Source: FW021-bin31 sp964478125 (GTDB taxonomy: Bacteria > Bacteroidota > Bacteroidia > Chitinophagales > Chitinophagaceae). Taken from it: a stretch of 23,195 nucleotides of DNA. The translations under genes were made by a program, and so were the position numbers. The DNA lies in contig CAYZGR010000050.1 of the NCBI GenBank assembly GCA_964478125.1, forward strand, positions 1 through 23,195, in the 5' to 3' direction. This document shows, piece after piece, positions 21,193-23,195 of the stretch (positions are counted from its first letter, which is position 1; every line of letters begins with the position of its first letter). The notes beneath the pieces were generated by a model. It made no database searches. It saw only the letters and a list, made by a program, of their open reading frames with translations, and was not told where the DNA came from.

Positions 21193-21915
21193 TCATCCCA
21201 TGCCGGCTTTTCTTTTTAAATAGGCTTGTCGTTTTTCTTCAGGAAAATGTTCAATAGCATAGCGAAGCATCGTTCGCGGCATCTGGTGAGCGTGTTTTTT
21301 CAAAAAAATTTCTTCCTGTCTGATAGAACAGCGTTTGCCGGTTTCCCGTAACATCCAGCCAACGGCTTTGTGTATTAAATCCTGATGATCCTTTAAAAGA
21401 AGTTCCGCTACCTGCAGCGCCTCTTCCGCATGCCCCTTTTTGATGTAGGCAAAGGTAGAAAGCATGGCGATTCGGCGCTCCCACAAGCTCGTTGATTGGG
21501 CCAGCCTTTGCAACACCTGAAGCTTTTCCGGTTTGTTTTCGAGCCAGGGGCCCACAATAAATTCAGCGCTGGCATCCACCAGGTCCCAGCTATTGATGTG
21601 TGCCGTATTACGGAGATACAGTTCATAGCATTCTTTCCGGAAATTTTCCGCTCCTTGTTGGAATTGCTTCACCAGAATAAGCAGGGCGGTCATTCGAAAT
21701 TCATGTTCTTTGGAATGCAAAAGATGCGCTATGTCTGAGAGCGAAAGGGATGCATACTTTTTGGCCAGCTTCCGTTGTTCGGGCATTGTAATGCCTATAA
21801 AAATATCCCCCTCTCCATATTGCCCCTTATTCATCTTGAAGAAACGAGCGCTGTTCACGGCTTTTTCGGGATGTCCCAAAGCAAACAATTCTTTTTTCAG
21901 GCTTTTTAGCACCAT
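21193..21915 (-). CDS. AlkD-type DNA glycosylase (DNA alkylation repair, HEAT-like repeats)
   Basis: This is a 240-residue all-helical protein of the ALK/HEAT-like repeat family, normal in length. AlkD removes N3- and N7-alkylpurines from DNA by base excision without flipping the base. The key residues of Bacillus cereus AlkD appear at nearly the same numbers: INSWDLVD gives Trp110 and Asp114 (Trp109 and Asp113 in AlkD), WERRIAM gives Arg148, and HKAVGWMLRETGK gives Trp187. This supports an active glycosylase. GITMPEQRKLAKKY and EFRMTALLIL are further family segments. The gene appears to be a single unit on the minus strand. Its C-terminus is close to the decayed remnant at 20887-21189. The cytoplasmic location and DNA repair role follow from family knowledge. 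Confidence 0.92.
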   Translation of the reverse strand: MVLKSLKKELFALGHPEKAVNSARFFKMNKGQYGEGDIFIGITMPEQRKLAKKYASLSLSDIAHLLHSKEHEFRMTALLILVKQFQQGAENFRKECYELYLRNTAHINSWDLVDASAEFIVGPWLENKPEKLQVLQRLAQSTSLWERRIAMLSTFAYIKKGHAEEALQVAELLLKDHQDLIHKAVGWMLRETGKRCSIRQEEIFLKKHAHQMPRTMLRYAIEHFPEEKRQAYLKRKAGMG

Positions 21916-22012
21916 ATTTTATTTAAAAATCATAAAACTAATCATAAAAACAATTATTTCGCAATAACATAGAAAAGGCCGCAGGATATTTTAAGTTTTC
22001 CGATCTTTCCTC

Positions 22013-22020
22013 TACCTTTA
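22013..22020 (+). promoter_or_regulatory. Possible -7 box of the MarC-family gene
   Basis: TACCTTTA matches TAnnTTTG except for the last base. There is no clear TTG at -33, and the implied leader to the ATG at 22154 would be about 125 bases, so this is a weak call. Confidence 0.3.
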
Positions 22021-22153
22021 TATTTATATACTTATAGAAACATTCCAATTCATCAGGTAAAGGGGCAGGAAGCTTTTTCAGTATAACACAATATAAAAAG
22101 CGGAGTATACATGGGACCGGCTTCATCTCATCATCAAGATAAAAGAGCTATCG

Positions 22154-22819
22154 ATGGAACTTTTAAAGATCAATACTTTTCTTTCTAACTTTTTGGGAAA
22201 TCATTTTGGCCTGGTGGTTGCAGCTTTTATATCTATTATATCGGTAGCCAATCCATTTAGCACAATGCCTATTTTTGTTTCTCTCACCGAACACAGAACC
22301 CGTGCGGAACGCGCGGGCATAGCCAAAAAGGCTGCAGTTTACATGTTCCTTATCCTGACTTTATTCTTGCTGGCAGGCAGTTCTATTATCAGCTTTTTTG
22401 GTATCAGCATACCCGGTATCCGTGTGGCCGGCGGCCTGATCATATTGCAATCCGGCTGGGCGATGCTTTCACCGGATGCAAATGATAAGATGTCTGAAAA
22501 AGGTACCCAGACGGCCAAAACCAAGAAAAATATTTCCTTTAGCCCGCTCGCACTGCCCATGTTGGCGGGGCCCGGAAGTATTTCTGTAGTGCTGGGACTG
22601 ACTTCACAAGTAAATGGTTTTATGGATTATATTTTCATATTAGTGGCCGTTATTCTCTGTGCCTTTGCCTCGTATATTATTCTGCGTATCGGTCCGCTTG
22701 CCACCAAATATATTAATCCTACGGGTATGGATGCTTTTACCCGCCTGATGGGTTTTATTGTAATGGCGCTGGCTGTTCAATTCCTGCTGAGTGGCATTAA
22801 GGAATTTTTTATGACATAG
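22154..22819 (+). CDS. MarC-family integral membrane protein
   Basis: This is a 221-residue protein with about six transmembrane segments and the usual length of the MarC (UPF0056) family. Signature segments are VANPFSTMPIFVSLT in the first helix region, the GISIPGIRVAGGLIIL stretch and PLALPMLAGPGSISVVLGLT in the fourth segment. The two halves echo each other around the NP and GPG motifs. Despite its name the family has no proven role in antibiotic resistance, and its transport function is unknown. It stands alone between the divergent AlkD gene and the sigma-like fragment. A short Lys/Thr-rich loop (about 112-127) separates the two halves. Identity to the family is firm; function is open. 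Confidence 0.9.
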   Translation: MELLKINTFLSNFLGNHFGLVVAAFISIISVANPFSTMPIFVSLTEHRTRAERAGIAKKAAVYMFLILTLFLLAGSSIISFFGISIPGIRVAGGLIILQSGWAMLSPDANDKMSEKGTQTAKTKKNISFSPLALPMLAGPGSISVVLGLTSQVNGFMDYIFILVAVILCAFASYIILRIGPLATKYINPTGMDAFTRLMGFIVMALAVQFLLSGIKEFFMT

Positions 22820-22828
22820 CAACCACAG

Positions 22829-22866
22829 CAGAGGAGGGCGTCTCCCGTCTTCCTATTGCTTTTTGT
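22829..22866 (+). terminator. Possible terminator after the MarC-family gene
   Basis: GAGGAGGG (22831-22838) can pair with CCC and TCTTC (22844-22852) with one bulged G around a CGTCT loop. TATTGCTTTTTG follows. The stem is imperfect and the T-run begins seven bases after it, so this is a moderate to weak candidate. Confidence 0.35.
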
Positions 22867-22884
22867 TGATTTCCAAAATGGATT

Positions 22885-23163
22885 GTGGAAAGTGTCAACG
22901 GATCAAAATATGGAGGCTGCCAAACCGGATGGTTACATATTGTATTATATTATATGCATTCAAAAGAAGATGCGGAAGATATTCTTATCAATGTATTTAC
23001 ATCATTGTGGTATAATAGGAACCGAATAAATATAGAACATCTGGAGTCTTATCTGATTAAGGCGATTAAAAATCAATCATTAAAACATATTCTAAAACAA
23101 CAACGATTACGGAAAAAGCAGCAGCAGTTGGAAAAAGAAATTTTATCATTATTGTCCGAGTAA
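22885..23163 (+). CDS. Truncated ECF sigma-70-like region 2 fragment, probable pseudogene
   Basis: This is a 92-codon frame starting with GTG. From about residue 17 on, LHIVLYYMHSKEDAEDILINVFTSLW followed by LESYLIKAIKNQSLKHI reads as sigma region 2 of ECF sigma factors, with the usual EDAEDI(x)VF core and a KN near the end. The normal N-terminal helix is replaced by unrelated MESVNGSKYGGCQTG, and region 4, needed for -35 recognition, is missing: the frame stops after a Lys/Gln-rich helix at 23161-23163. Full ECF sigmas are about 160-200 residues. Most likely a decayed gene. The window ends 32 bases later, so a frameshifted region 4 just beyond the edge cannot be excluded. In this phylum ECF sigmas often regulate TonB-receptor operons through FecR-type anti-sigmas. 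Confidence 0.5.
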   Translation: MESVNGSKYGGCQTGWLHIVLYYMHSKEDAEDILINVFTSLWYNRNRINIEHLESYLIKAIKNQSLKHILKQQRLRKKQQQLEKEILSLLSE

Positions 23164-23195
23164 AATCATACAATTATCGTCTCTATTCCTTTACA

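Noticed and set aside
21938..22126. 62-codon minus-strand frame between the AlkD and MarC-family genes
   Set aside because: It lies in AT-rich divergent intergenic DNA, has no recognisable domain and would occupy the promoter region of both neighbours.

Overview
The window looks like chromosomal DNA of a Bacteroidota bacterium, probably of the Chitinophagales/Sphingobacteriales type. The signs are three TonB-dependent outer-membrane receptors (two with an N-terminal carboxypeptidase-like regulatory domain), several lipoproteins with a short signal peptide ending in Cys, an HmuY-type haem lipoprotein, mostly poor Shine-Dalgarno sites, and promoters of the Bacteroidota form TTG-N19/20-TAnnTTTG. 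I see no tRNA, rRNA, CRISPR array, insertion sequence, integrase or phage gene.

Layout. (1) 1-1234: largely non-coding, with one small lipoprotein gene on the minus strand. (2) 1235-4853: a nitrobindin-like beta-barrel gene on minus, divergent from a His-rich small membrane protein and a TonB receptor on plus; a strong terminator follows. (3) 5270-9090: a compact operon of HmuR-like haem receptor, HmuY-like lipoprotein and an exported two-domain CbiX/sirohydrochlorin-chelatase-like protein with a His/Met-rich insert. (4) 9289-13306: a well-defined promoter, a Cys-motif small membrane protein (TTG start), a third TonB receptor and an Asp-box lipoprotein with a CxCC motif. (5) 13401-18194: an amino-sugar catabolic cluster of GH2 exo-beta-glucosaminidase-like lipoprotein, FucP/NagP-type sugar permease and ROK kinase. 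(6) 18211-19055: an exported GATase-like (DUF4350-type) protein behind a promoter whose start region carries a LacI-type operator. (7) 19118-20822: a lipocalin-like lipoprotein, then a MarR-YceI operon with promoter, probable self-operator and strong terminator. (8) 20887-23195: a decayed coding remnant, an AlkD-type DNA glycosylase, a MarC-family membrane protein, and a truncated ECF sigma-like fragment at the right edge.

How the genes may work together. Regions 2-4 are most simply read as three adjacent outer-membrane uptake units for metals or metal-tetrapyrroles. Two of them start with a small membrane-anchored protein rich in potential metal ligands (His in one, Cys in the other). The central unit is a haem-capture system whose third gene is an exported chelatase-like protein. 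This is the most interesting part: it suggests metal insertion into, or removal from, a tetrapyrrole outside the cytoplasm, although the second active-site His of classical CbiX is absent in both halves. Region 5 would release glucosamine from chitosan-like oligomers, import it and phosphorylate it. Functions beyond family level are inference from sequence and context; no database search was possible.
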